Shown here: positions 1-8,010 of the stretch, in pieces | Numbering within the stretch: the stretch's first letter is position 1 | How the letters are laid out: each line of letters opens with the position of its first letter | Source: Blastocatellia bacterium | GTDB lineage: Bacteria; Acidobacteriota; Blastocatellia; Chloracidobacteriales; Chloracidobacteriaceae | Direction of reading: 5' to 3' | Assembly: GCA_019695185.1 (NCBI GenBank) | Contig: JAIBAN010000014.1 | Span: 1 to 64,000, forward strand | Length of the DNA: 64,000 bases | The notes under the pieces: model-generated | Told to the model about the DNA's origin: nothing | What the model saw: the letters and a program-made list of their open reading frames with translations, nothing else | Database searches by the model: none | Translations under genes and position numbers: made by a program

Positions 1-64
1 CCTTTTCAGCCAGTTCCATCGAAACCCGCAATGGGCGGTCGCCGCTCGCGCTGGCTGGTGTTGA

Positions 65-106
65 AACCAATCACTGGGATTGGTTGGATTTTGGGATCAG
101 TCCCAA
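65..106. other. Two adjacent hairpins at window start
   Basis: An 8-bp stem (AACCAATC / GATTGGTT, 5-nt loop, 65-85) is followed by a 6-bp stem (TTGGGA / TCCCAA, 4-nt loop, 91-106). They may terminate a gene that ends before the window or within its first bases. Frame 1 is open from base 1 to a stop near 135, but the product is not recognisable. No poly-T tract follows, so an intrinsic terminator is only possible. Confidence 0.3.
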
Positions 107-154
107 CAATTAATGCATCAGTGCCGATTTTTTAATGATTCAATATGTACCAAG

Positions 155-183
155 TTGACAATTTCACGATGGTTTTGTATTTT
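155..183 (+). promoter_or_regulatory. Candidate sigma70 promoter of the TonB receptor gene
   Basis: A perfect -35 box TTGACA (155-160), a 17-nt spacer and a -10 box TATTTT (178-183) point toward the TonB receptor gene at 428. Transcription would start near 190 and give a leader of about 240 nt. That leader holds two weak hairpins, at 254-276 (CCCAGC / GCTGGG) and 295-318 (TTTTCAG / CTGAAAA). Confidence 0.5.
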
Positions 184-196
184 CTAAATGAAAATG

Positions 197-214
197 GAAT
201 TCAATTTTGAATTC
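197..214. promoter_or_regulatory. Palindromic operator candidate
   Basis: GAATTCAA-TT-TTGAATTC is a perfect 18-bp inverted repeat just downstream of the predicted transcription start. The gene behind it is a siderophore-type receptor followed by a PepSY protein, so an iron-responsive repressor is an attractive binding partner. The sequence is not a clear match to the classical Fur box, so the regulator is unknown. Confidence 0.4.
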
Positions 215-427
215 TAATCAAAGCCAACACCTCAACAACAATCCGTTTTCTTTCCCAGCGCACAAAACTTGCTGGGTTGGGGGGAGTTTTGCCTTTTTCA
301 GTTTATTTGAGCTGAAAACAGACTCAAAGCCCTCATCCGAGAACCAACCAAGCTGGCTACAACCTATTGAAATCAAAAGGGATGCTTGCTAAAAGCCGAG
401 CTTGGAACAATGAGTGGAGAAATCACC

Positions 428-2992
428 ATGCCTGGAACCCTTCGTGATTGCCAAATCTTTTCAAAATGGAGTCATTTCCTCAATTCAACCAGAAGCGGGG
501 GCGCAACAGTACGTCAGGGCTCCCAGTTGCCGGGAAAACTGACTGGAATCCTGCTTATGATTTTGGGGCTGTCCGCAGCAACTTTTGGGCAAGGCCCCCT
601 GTCAATACTTTCCGGCACCATCACTGACCAGTCCGGGGCGGTTGTCAGCGGAGCCCAAATCAAACTCAAGGCAGCAACCGGAACGACACTTGAGACGGTT
701 TCCACCGAGCGAGGCACCTATTCCTTTACCAACTTGGCCAAAGGCACGTATACCGTACTGGTGGAAAGGTCAGGATTTGCCCCTTCCAACCAGCAAGTGC
801 AATTGGAAAGTCAGGCTGGCAGCCTTGATTTCCTGCTTGCACCGGCACCGTTGAGTGATGTGATTACGGTTTCAGATACTGCCACCGCCATCGAATCAAC
901 TTTGAAACTTTCCACCACCCTGCATGAAACACCACGGGCGATAACCATTATCGGGGCGGAGCGGATTCGGGAACAGAATTTCAAATCCGTGGTGGATGCG
1001 TTTGCCTATGTTCCGGGAGTTGCCGTCAACAGTTTCCGGACCGGCGGATATCACTTTTATGCCCGTGGATACCGGATGCTCCCCGAAGAAACACGAGTGG
1101 ACGGATTTGTGGGAATCAATGCCGGAGGACGTTACGGAGCTTCCCTGTTTGGCGTCGAACAGGCGGTTTTGCTGCGCGGCCCAGCCGGATTGCAATACGG
1201 GTCTTCCGGTTCACCGGGCGGGTTCATCAATCTGATTACCAAAAAACCACAGGAACTGCGGACCACCCGGATTGATTTCCAATTCGGCGGCTATGCCGGA
1301 AACGGTCGGGGTTTTGGTGACGGCATGTCAGGAAATGTGGAGATTGATTCAACCGGGGCGCTGCTTTCCAACCAGCGGATTTTATATCGGACGTTGGCCA
1401 AGCTGGAAAATTCCAACTACTTTACCAACCACGTTTTGGACCGCAATCGGTATTTTCAGACAGCCTTGACGTTCAAACTTGACTCACTGGGAAAATATAC
1501 GTTGACCCCGCTGGTCCAATGGACCCGGTTCAACCGGCCAGCCGGAGGGGGAATCGTCATTTCCCCGTCCACTTCGCTTTCCACCAATGACAAAGCCAAC
1601 GGCCCCATCAATCTGAAGGATTTGTCCCCACTGGGTGTCAACCTCTCGGCTGGCGGCGGGATTGACCAGACGCTTCAGGCTGGTTTTGATTTTCGGGCCA
1701 ACCCCACGCTGCGATGGAAAGCCAGCCTGGGTTATCGGTTCATCGGGCTTGACACCTTCATTGACCAGTTCACTCCCCAGGTTTCAACTCCGGCGCAGAT
1801 TGCTCAATTGCTGAAAAATCAAACGGTTGAACGGACTCAAACCAAGAGTGATACGGAGCGGGGCTACCATAATTTCGACTTCACCACGAGTTATGAAGTT
1901 CCAACCAACGGCTGGTGGAAAAACATGGTTCAAGTGGGAGCCTACAGCCGATTGGCCCGGACCAGAGTCACAGTAGCCAATGGTCCCGTGCCAGGCCCTC
2001 AATCCCCCATCAACATTTATACCGGACAGGCGGTCAAACCGTTGGTTTTCAACTACCCGACTTTACGCTATGGAAACCCGACCGATACGACGTTTTGGAA
2101 CACCTATGTCCAAAACCGGACTGCACTTGCCAACAACAAAGTGGTGGTGACCTTTGGTTTGAGCTACGGCCAAAACCACCAGAGCGGCATTGCGGTTCGC
2201 AAAAGTGACCTGATTCCGAATTTCTCCCTGGTGTATAACGTAACCCGCGAACTTTCACTGTACGGCAGTTATGCAACCAGCTTTAACCCGACTGACCCGG
2301 ACGCTGAAGACCTGACAGGCCGGAAAGGCACTTTCGGCCCAATTATTGGCCGGAATTATGAGTTTGGGGCCAAATACGACCTGCCCAGCCGCCGGGCTTC
2401 GATTTCGGCCAGTTACTTTCACAACCGGCTTGACAATTCGTTGGTACAGTCAGGGCCAAATGATTTCAACGCAAACGGGAACCGGTATTTTGTCCAGGCT
2501 GGCGGCAGACGCAGCCGGGGAGTTGAAGTCACTACCGAAGTCCAGCCTTTCCGTGACTTGCGGGTGATTGGGTCGTTCAGTTACCTGGATGCCATCTATG
2601 AAGGCGGCGGCCCGGCCAGTGCTGCCCCGACAACCGCCATTCCTGGGTCAAGAGCGGAAAAATCGCCCCGCTGGTCCTACAGTGTTTGGAACCGCTATGA
2701 CCGTTCGGAAGGCAAGTTCAAGGGATTTGGTGCCGGTCTGGGGATTGTCTGGCAGGATGAACGGCTGGGAGGAAACGGTGCCCGAACCCCTTCGGCTCCG
2801 GACCCGCTGCTCCTGCCGGCTTTTACCAAGGTAGACGCCGCGCTCTATTACCGGTTGAATGAGCGCGTGGATTTTGGGGTGAATTTTGAGAACCTGTTTG
2901 ATAAGGTCATTTTCGTGAGTGGAACCGTGGGTTCCAATCTGGAGATTGCCGCTCCCCGAACCATTACCTTTCGAACCGGGTTTCGCTTTTAA
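428..2992 (+). CDS. TonB-dependent siderophore-type receptor with N-terminal CarboxypepD_reg-like domain
   Basis: Predicted outer-membrane receptor that imports a ferric chelate or similar ligand using TonB energy. After a hydrophobic export segment (LTGILLMILGLSAATFGQ) comes a carboxypeptidase-regulatory-like beta domain (LSGTITDQSGAVVSGAQI), then a plug domain with siderophore-receptor features (ETPRAITIIGAERI, FYARGY, DGFVGI, GPAGLQYGSS). The beta-barrel ends in an aromatic residue (FRTGFRF), as expected for an outer-membrane protein. The ATG at 428 was chosen because GGAG (416-419) lies 8 nt upstream; ATGs at 410 and further upstream lack a good site. The PepSY gene follows 143 nt downstream across a repeat element, which suggests a joint iron-uptake role. 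The ligand cannot be read from the sequence. Confidence 0.88.
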   Translation: MPGTLRDCQIFSKWSHFLNSTRSGGATVRQGSQLPGKLTGILLMILGLSAATFGQGPLSILSGTITDQSGAVVSGAQIKLKAATGTTLETVSTERGTYSFTNLAKGTYTVLVERSGFAPSNQQVQLESQAGSLDFLLAPAPLSDVITVSDTATAIESTLKLSTTLHETPRAITIIGAERIREQNFKSVVDAFAYVPGVAVNSFRTGGYHFYARGYRMLPEETRVDGFVGINAGGRYGASLFGVEQAVLLRGPAGLQYGSSGSPGGFINLITKKPQELRTTRIDFQFGGYAGNGRGFGDGMSGNVEIDSTGALLSNQRILYRTLAKLENSNYFTNHVLDRNRYFQTALTFKLDSLGKYTLTPLVQWTRFNRPAGGGIVISPSTSLSTNDKANGPINLKDLSPLGVNLSAGGGIDQTLQAGFDFRANPTLRWKASLGYRFIGLDTFIDQFTPQVSTPAQIAQLLKNQTVERTQTKSDTERGYHNFDFTTSYEVPTNGWWKNMVQVGAYSRLARTRVTVANGPVPGPQSPINIYTGQAVKPLVFNYPTLRYGNPTDTTFWNTYVQNRTALANNKVVVTFGLSYGQNHQSGIAVRKSDLIPNFSLVYNVTRELSLYGSYATSFNPTDPDAEDLTGRKGTFGPIIGRNYEFGAKYDLPSRRASISASYFHNRLDNSLVQSGPNDFNANGNRYFVQAGGRRSRGVEVTTEVQPFRDLRVIGSFSYLDAIYEGGGPASAAPTTAIPGSRAEKSPRWSYSVWNRYDRSEGKFKGFGAGLGIVWQDERLGGNGARTPSAPDPLLLPAFTKVDAALYYRLNERVDFGVNFENLFDKVIFVSGTVGSNLEIAAPRTITFRTGFRF

Positions 2993-2997
2993 CAACC

Positions 2998-3117
2998 GGG
3001 TTCAGGGTTTGAGGGCTGAAAGTTTTGAGTTATGAGTTTTGAAGCCAAGCTCAAGCCCTCATATTTCTGATATTCGAAAACCCTGACCCCTGAGCCCTGA
3101 ATCCCGAATCCTGAACC
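2998..3117. repeat. Heptamer-based inverted repeat element
   Basis: The spacer between the receptor and the PepSY gene is made of degenerate 7-mers. The left side reads like GGTTCAG/GGTTTGA/GGGCTGA and the right side carries the complement type (CCCTGAC, CCCTGAG, CCCTGAA, TCCCGAA, TCCTGAA). The two ends can pair into a long imperfect hairpin. Confidence 0.65.
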
Positions 3118-3135
3118 AAAGACAAGCAACCAAAC

Positions 3136-4314
3136 ATGAAACTATTCCGGACTGTGATTTTTTGGTGCCACCTGCTGGCCGGCGTGGTGACAGGAGTGAT
3201 TATTCTGGTGATGTCAGTCACCGGAGCACTCTTGGCTTTTGAACCACAAATTATTCAGGCGGCTGAACGAAACGTGCGGACAGTGCAGCCTCCGGCAGGT
3301 GCCGCCCGCCTGAATCCACAGGCATTGTTGACGAACGTGCGCGAAATCCGCCCTGATGCCAAGCCGGCAGGAATCACGGTTCTTTCCGACCCGACCGCCG
3401 CCGTGATGGTTTCTCTTGGGCGTGACGGCGTGCTCTTTGTGAATCCTTACACCGGACAGGTTTTGGGAGAGAGTGCAAAAGGGGTCCGGGATTTCTTTCG
3501 TTTGATGGAAGACTGGCATCGTTGGCTGGGAAAAAGCGGTGAGGGGCGGGATTCCGGGCGAGCGGTCACCGGATTCTGCAATGCAGCTTTTCTGTTGCTG
3601 GCCGTTTCGGGGCTGTATCTCTGGTGGCCCAAGAATTGGACCAGTCAGTACCTGTGGGCGGTCACCGTCATGAATTTCAAACTGAAAGGGCGTGCCCGCG
3701 ACTTCAACTGGCACAACGCCATTGGTTTTTGGTCGGCTCCGGTTTTGATTTTCGTGACCGCCACCGGAATGGTGATGTCTTACCAGTGGGCAAACAACCT
3801 GCTCTATACCCTGACCGGAAGCGAACGGCCCGCACCTCCCCCACAGACAGCCGCTCCGCCGGGGCGGCCCAATGGACCGGCCAAGCCTGAAACGTCCGCG
3901 CCCGCCGGACCGGAACCAAATCTGGAACAACTTTGGGCCAAAGCCGAAAATCAGGCTCCCGGCTGGAAAGTTATCAGTCTGCGGCTGCCGTTAAAGAATG
4001 GTGCCCCCGTGACCTTCACGATTGATGAGGGAAAATCGTGGAATCCGTTTGGTCGCTCCCAATTGACGCTTCAGCCCGGAACGGCTGAAGTGGTCAAGTG
4101 GGAGCCCTATGGCGACTTGAACGCAGGGCGAAAACTCCGGTCCTGGTCCCGCTCGGTTCATACCGGTGAAGCCTTGGGAATTCCAGGCCAATTCCTGGCG
4201 GGGGCTGCCTCACTTGGCGGAGGGTTTCTGGTTTGGACCGGTTTGACCTTGGCTTGGCGGCGTTTCCGGTCTTGGCAGGAAAAACGCCGCACCGGATTAC
4301 AACCCGCCACTTGA
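3136..4314 (+). CDS. PepSY-domain transmembrane protein (iron-uptake associated)
   Basis: Inner-membrane protein of the PepSY-TM family, often found next to ferric-siderophore receptors and thought to act in periplasmic iron reduction or release. Four hydrophobic segments are visible: about residues 8-36 (FWCHLLAGVVTGVIILVMS), 138-165, 195-220 and 350-375. PepSY-like periplasmic parts lie between them. A Pro/Ala-rich linker (about 233-262) interrupts the second periplasmic part. Conserved-looking histidines sit near the membrane (WCHLL, DWHRWLG, WHNAIGF, SVHTGE), as in heme- or iron-handling members. Its last 18 nt overlap the 3' end of ttcA on the opposite strand. The exact reaction is unproven for the family. 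Confidence 0.82.
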   Translation: MKLFRTVIFWCHLLAGVVTGVIILVMSVTGALLAFEPQIIQAAERNVRTVQPPAGAARLNPQALLTNVREIRPDAKPAGITVLSDPTAAVMVSLGRDGVLFVNPYTGQVLGESAKGVRDFFRLMEDWHRWLGKSGEGRDSGRAVTGFCNAAFLLLAVSGLYLWWPKNWTSQYLWAVTVMNFKLKGRARDFNWHNAIGFWSAPVLIFVTATGMVMSYQWANNLLYTLTGSERPAPPPQTAAPPGRPNGPAKPETSAPAGPEPNLEQLWAKAENQAPGWKVISLRLPLKNGAPVTFTIDEGKSWNPFGRSQLTLQPGTAEVVKWEPYGDLNAGRKLRSWSRSVHTGEALGIPGQFLAGAASLGGGFLVWTGLTLAWRRFRSWQEKRRTGLQPAT

Positions 4315-5208
4315 GTTTTGCAAGACCGGCAAGGAAATGGGCCGGTCTTCAAAATCAAAGCTGTGGGCGGCCAGCAGTTCGTGTTCGTTGTGATTGAGTC
4401 CCAAGGCGTCATCCAATTCGGCTTCAACGTCACCGGACTGAGCTTGGAAATTGCGGAAGTTGTAGAGGCTCTTATCCAGCATGTGCGACGGATGAATCCG
4501 CCCCATTGCAGCCATCATGGAGTTTTTGACGCGGGGAATGTCCCGCTCCAGTTCAAGCAGCAGGTTCTTCACCATTTTGCGCTTCAAATTCGGCTGTGAG
4601 CCGCACAAATCACAGGGGATAATGGGAAATTCACGGCGCGCAGCATAATCGGCAATTTGTGATTCCTTGAGATACGCCATCGGACGAATGACCGTATTGC
4701 GCCCGTCATCGCTCCGCAAAATCGGGGGCATAGTTTTAATGGTGCCGATATAAAAGAGATTCAGCAGAAACGTTTCCAGCAAATCGTCAGCGTGATGGCC
4801 CAGCGCGATTTTGTTACATCCATGTTTGACGGCGGTTCCATACAAAATCCCCCGCCGGAGCCGGGCGCAGACTGAACAGGTGGTTTCACCCTCCGGAACC
4901 AATCGTTTGACGGTGGAATAGGTATCTTCCTCAACTATCAAAAACGGAACCCCGATTTCCGTAAAATAACGGGGCAGGACATCTGCCGGAAAATTCGGCT
5001 GCTTTTGGTCCAGGTTCACTGCCAGAATTTCAAATTTAACCGGTGACTTGCGCTGCAAAATCATCAGCAACTCAAGCATCGTGTAGCTGTCCTTGCCTCC
5101 GCTCAGACACACCATCACGCGGTCTCCGGCCTCAATCATGTGAAAATCCTGGATGGCATCCCCCACCCGGCGCAAAAGTATTTTTTGTAGCGTTTCAAAA
5201 CTTTTCAT
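4297..5208 (-). CDS. ttcA: tRNA 2-thiocytidine(32) synthetase TtcA
   Basis: Cytoplasmic PP-loop ATPase that thiolates cytidine 32 of certain tRNAs with an iron-sulfur cofactor. The PP-loop SGGKDS is at residues 36-41. The CxxC pair TCSVCARLRRG (Cys111, Cys114) and the later PCDLCGSQPN motif supply the cluster-binding cysteines typical of TtcA. The conserved LGHHADD and the length of 303 aa also fit. The ATG at 5208 has AAGGA 6 nt upstream. The gene converges with and overlaps the PepSY gene by 18 nt, so the two 3' ends are antisense to each other. Confidence 0.95.
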   Translation of the reverse strand: MKSFETLQKILLRRVGDAIQDFHMIEAGDRVMVCLSGGKDSYTMLELLMILQRKSPVKFEILAVNLDQKQPNFPADVLPRYFTEIGVPFLIVEEDTYSTVKRLVPEGETTCSVCARLRRGILYGTAVKHGCNKIALGHHADDLLETFLLNLFYIGTIKTMPPILRSDDGRNTVIRPMAYLKESQIADYAARREFPIIPCDLCGSQPNLKRKMVKNLLLELERDIPRVKNSMMAAMGRIHPSHMLDKSLYNFRNFQAQSGDVEAELDDALGLNHNEHELLAAHSFDFEDRPISLPVLQNSSGGL

Positions 5209-5716
5209 TAGTTTCCTTCAAACAAGAACCAATCACCACGTGCCAATTGAAACAGGCAGGATTGAGAACCTTGCAGGTCACCTTGCCTCAACCGGTTTCC
5301 TGACTTATGGTGACTTCTGTCAGAACATTGAGATTTCCTCGTGTATAAGGCTAAAATAGCCGGAATTCCAAATTTACGACAAGGGTTTTTCGCCAAAGCC
5401 ATCAAGGAGGCAGTTGCAACCACATCTGTGCTTGCTGAGGTGAACCACTGTGGTTGAGCCCACTCATGGAGTGACAAGGAACCAGTGATAAGATTAAACA
5501 ACAGGAAGCCAATGCTCAGTTTTTCGTTCCTGTCATCTGTCACGTCGGACTTGTTACTTGTACAAGGTATTCTGTCCGCAGCCAACTGCTCCTGCCACCC
5601 AACCAGGGCAAACCGGAACTCTCCAACTTTTGCCTTCCGGGCTGAAGACGGCGAGTTTGCATCGATTGCCGAAGGAGACGGCGAAACCTGCCGTTCCTTC
5701 GGTGACCTGAGCCTAT
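5209..5716. other. 508-nt non-coding gap between ttcA and the histidine kinase gene
   Basis: No convincing gene: a 91-codon plus-strand frame and a 172-codon minus-strand frame have no protein-like features. The gap should hold the divergent promoters. It contains the short palindromes AACCA-CTG-TGGTT and CTTGTACAAG (5557-5566), and the strong hairpin listed separately at 5669-5702. Confidence 0.5.
5669..5702 (+). promoter_or_regulatory. Stable leader hairpin in front of the histidine kinase start
   Basis: A 13-bp stem with one bulged G (CCGAAGGA-G-ACGGC / GCCGT-TCCTTCGG) and a 7-nt loop (GAAACCT) ends 14 nt before the ATG at 5717. No clear Shine-Dalgarno sequence lies between hairpin and start, so translation may be controlled by this structure. 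The role is inferred. Confidence 0.4.
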
Positions 5717-7399
5717 ATGCCGACACCGAATCAGACAGCCTATATTACTGTCATCAATAAGGATAATGTCCCTTGTCAATATGACATTGCGGGCGACATT
5801 TTCACGATTGGGCGCAGCCCTGACAATGACCTGCAAATTAAAGACCTTTTGATTTCACGTAATCATGCGGAAATTGTCCGTACGGCTGACGGACGCTATG
5901 TTTTTCACGACAAAGAGAGCAAATCAGGCAGTTTTATCAACGGTCGGCGGGTAACCGAACAATTTCTCAAATCGGGTGACGAAATTGTCCTTGGCGATGC
6001 CAATGTCGCTAAAATCATGTTTGGATTTATCTCCAAACCCAATCCCAAAAGCCTGCCCAACGTCTTCGCCCAGCCTCCGAGCGAAATCAACATGCAGGTT
6101 CCGACGCTGACCAAACCCACTTCGCGGGAAATGAGTGGAACCACTGTCATCACCGAGCAGGAAACCCGGTTTCTGAATACGGAGCTCATGCAGCAGCCCA
6201 AATATGTCACCGGGCGGACGCTGCAACGCATGACCTCGCTCTATGAAATCACCCACAAGCTGTTACCTGTTCAAACAGTGGAGGAGCTGACCACCATCTG
6301 GCTGGACGCCATTTTCAAAGCCTTGCCCGTCGAGCATGGGGCAATCATTTTGCACAATCAACAGACTGACAAACTGGAAATCGCCCTCCAACGGGACCGG
6401 GCCAATTCCGGCAAATTAACCTCGGTCAGCAAAACCATTGCCGAGCGGACTTTTCACGAAAACATTGCCATTCTGACCAGTGACGCCTCCACCGATGACC
6501 GCTTCGCCACCATGGAAAGCATCATCATTCAGAACATCAAGAGCGTCCTCGCAGCCCCGATTAGTTCGAAACGGCGAGTCTGGGGCGTTTGTTATTTGTA
6601 CAGCCGCACTCAAACTGCACTCTTTGACACCGAAGACCTCGAATTTTTGATGGCCACGGCCCGCGAAGCCGGTCTTGTGATGGAAAACCTTTCTCTGCTG
6701 GACGAATTGCGGGCGACGCAGGAACAACTCATCAAATCGGAAAAACTGGCTGCCATCGGAAAACTGGCGGGCTCCATTTCGCATGAACTGCGCAACCGAC
6801 TGGCCCTGTTGAGCAGTGCAGACCTCATTGAAATGAAGTATGAGGACGACCCGGAGGTCAAACAGTTTGCCGAACTGGTCCGCCAGGGACAACAACGGGC
6901 CTTGGCTCTGGTTGAGGAAATCCGCTCCTTTGCCCGGAACCGGCCCATGAATTTTGACAAAGCCAAACTGCCAATTGTCAAAACCATTGAACGCACCATT
7001 TCCCTGCTCCGCCTTGATTATGGCGTCATGAAACGGACCTTGCAGTTTCAACCCTACGATTCGCCGGAACTGGCTTTCAATGAGGAAAAATTTGAACAGG
7101 TTCTCATGAATCTGATTCGGAACGCTGTGGATGCCACCCCGCAGGGAACCGGTCACGTCCTGGTCACGCTCCATACGGAAAACAACCTGGCGGTGGTCCG
7201 CGTGGCTGACAATGGAACCGGAATGCCGCCCGAAATCCTGTCCCGGATATTTGAACCCTTTTTTACCACCAAAGGCGATGAGGGAACCGGCCTGGGTCTG
7301 GAAATCTGCCGCCGCATTATTGAAGCCCACGGAGGAACCATTACCTGCCAGAGTCAAGTTGGCAGGGGAACCTGTTTTACAATTCGGCTCCCTCTCTAA
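5717..7399 (+). CDS. FHA-GAF sensor histidine kinase
   Basis: Probably a soluble histidine kinase of 560 aa, since no membrane segment is seen. An N-terminal FHA domain (about residues 20-95; [18 protein letters not shown]) would bind phosphothreonine. A GAF domain (about 165-330) and a short coiled stretch lead to the HisKA dimerisation helix with phospho-acceptor His356 in [10 protein letters not shown]. The ATPase domain has the N box (NLIRNAVDA), G1 (DNGTGMP), F box (FEPFFTTK) and G2 (GTGLGLEIC). No response regulator is adjacent. The FHA domain suggests a link to a Ser/Thr kinase, and one is encoded 5.4 kb downstream, but any functional connection is speculation. Confidence 0.92.
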   Translation: MPTPNQTAYITVINKDNVPCQYDIAGDIFTIGRSPDNDLQIKDLLISRNHAEIVRTADGRYVFHDKESKSGSFINGRRVTEQFLKSGDEIVLGDANVAKIMFGFISKPNPKSLPNVFAQPPSEINMQVPTLTKPTSREMSGTTVITEQETRFLNTELMQQPKYVTGRTLQRMTSLYEITHKLLPVQTVEELTTIWLDAIFKALPVEHGAIILHNQQTDKLEIALQRDRANSGKLTSVSKTIAERTFHENIAILTSDASTDDRFATMESIIIQNIKSVLAAPISSKRRVWGVCYLYSRTQTALFDTEDLEFLMATAREAGLVMENLSLLDELRATQEQLIKSEKLAAIGKLAGSISHELRNRLALLSSADLIEMKYEDDPEVKQFAELVRQGQQRALALVEEIRSFARNRPMNFDKAKLPIVKTIERTISLLRLDYGVMKRTLQFQPYDSPELAFNEEKFEQVLMNLIRNAVDATPQGTGHVLVTLHTENNLAVVRVADNGTGMPPEILSRIFEPFFTTKGDEGTGLGLEICRRIIEAHGGTITCQSQVGRGTCFTIRLPL

Positions 7400-7403
7400 A
7401 AAC

Positions 7404-7427
7404 CGGGGTTGAGGGTTAAGGGTTGAG
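7404..7427. repeat. Short heptamer tract
   Basis: Downstream of the kinase stop are three degenerate 7-mers (GGGGTTG, AGGGTTA, AGGGTTG). They resemble the other tandem-repeat spacers of the window but lack an obvious complementary arm. Confidence 0.35.
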
Positions 7428-7499
7428 TTCCAGGTTGCCACCGTGGTTTGAAAAAAGCCTTGAGGCAACCCGTGAAATAAAGAAACCAGAAAGACAGCT

Positions 7500-7973
7500 A
7501 TGGAAATTCAATGCCGTTGGATGACAGATGAAGAAGCTCTGACCGTTTCAGAAATGGTGATTGCATCTTTTGACGCAGCCACAGCCCCGCTTTTTTCAAC
7601 TGAAGCGGTAGAAAAGATTCACCAGTTCGCTCAACCAGAGGCCATCCTGCAACGGAACCAAACAGGACATCGGGTTTTGGTGGCCCAACTCAACCATAGA
7701 ATTGCCGGAATGATTCAGTTTACCGAAAACCACATCCGCATGCTGTTTGTGGCTCCGGACCTGCAACGGGTCGGAATCGGGCGAACCTTGTTACAAAAAG
7801 CTTTTGAATGGTTTGAGTCACAGGAACTCCGGCCTGCGGTGATTACCCTCAACTCAAGCCCCAATGCCGTTGAGGCGTACCGCCGGTTTGGGTTTATCCA
7901 GACCAAACCGGAACAGGATGACCAGGGTATCCGCTACATTCCCATGGAGTTCCCACTCAGTCAGCCCCGCTAA
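7500..7973 (+). CDS. GNAT family N-acetyltransferase
   Basis: Small acetyltransferase (157 aa) that would move an acetyl group from acetyl-CoA to an amine. The acetyl-CoA binding signature is visible as LFVAPDLQRVGIGRTLL, with the Q/RxxGxG/A turn, followed by an amphipathic helix and the C-terminal strand (VITLNSSPNAVEAYRRFGF) typical of GNAT folds. The N-terminal half is diverged, so the substrate is unknown. It lies 100 nt downstream of the histidine kinase gene on the same strand. The start has only a weak ribosome binding site. Confidence 0.82.
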   Translation: MEIQCRWMTDEEALTVSEMVIASFDAATAPLFSTEAVEKIHQFAQPEAILQRNQTGHRVLVAQLNHRIAGMIQFTENHIRMLFVAPDLQRVGIGRTLLQKAFEWFESQELRPAVITLNSSPNAVEAYRRFGFIQTKPEQDDQGIRYIPMEFPLSQPR

Positions 7974-8010
7974 CCATCAACTGACCCAGTTTTGAACAAC
8001 CTGAATAAAA

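Noticed and set aside
207-392. 61-codon plus-strand frame upstream of the first receptor
   Set aside because: No ribosome binding site, no protein-like pattern, and it lies in the likely transcribed leader with hairpins.
5208-5760. Frames on both strands in the gap before the histidine kinase
   Set aside because: Composition and length are what chance gives, and the plus frame overlaps the kinase start in another frame.
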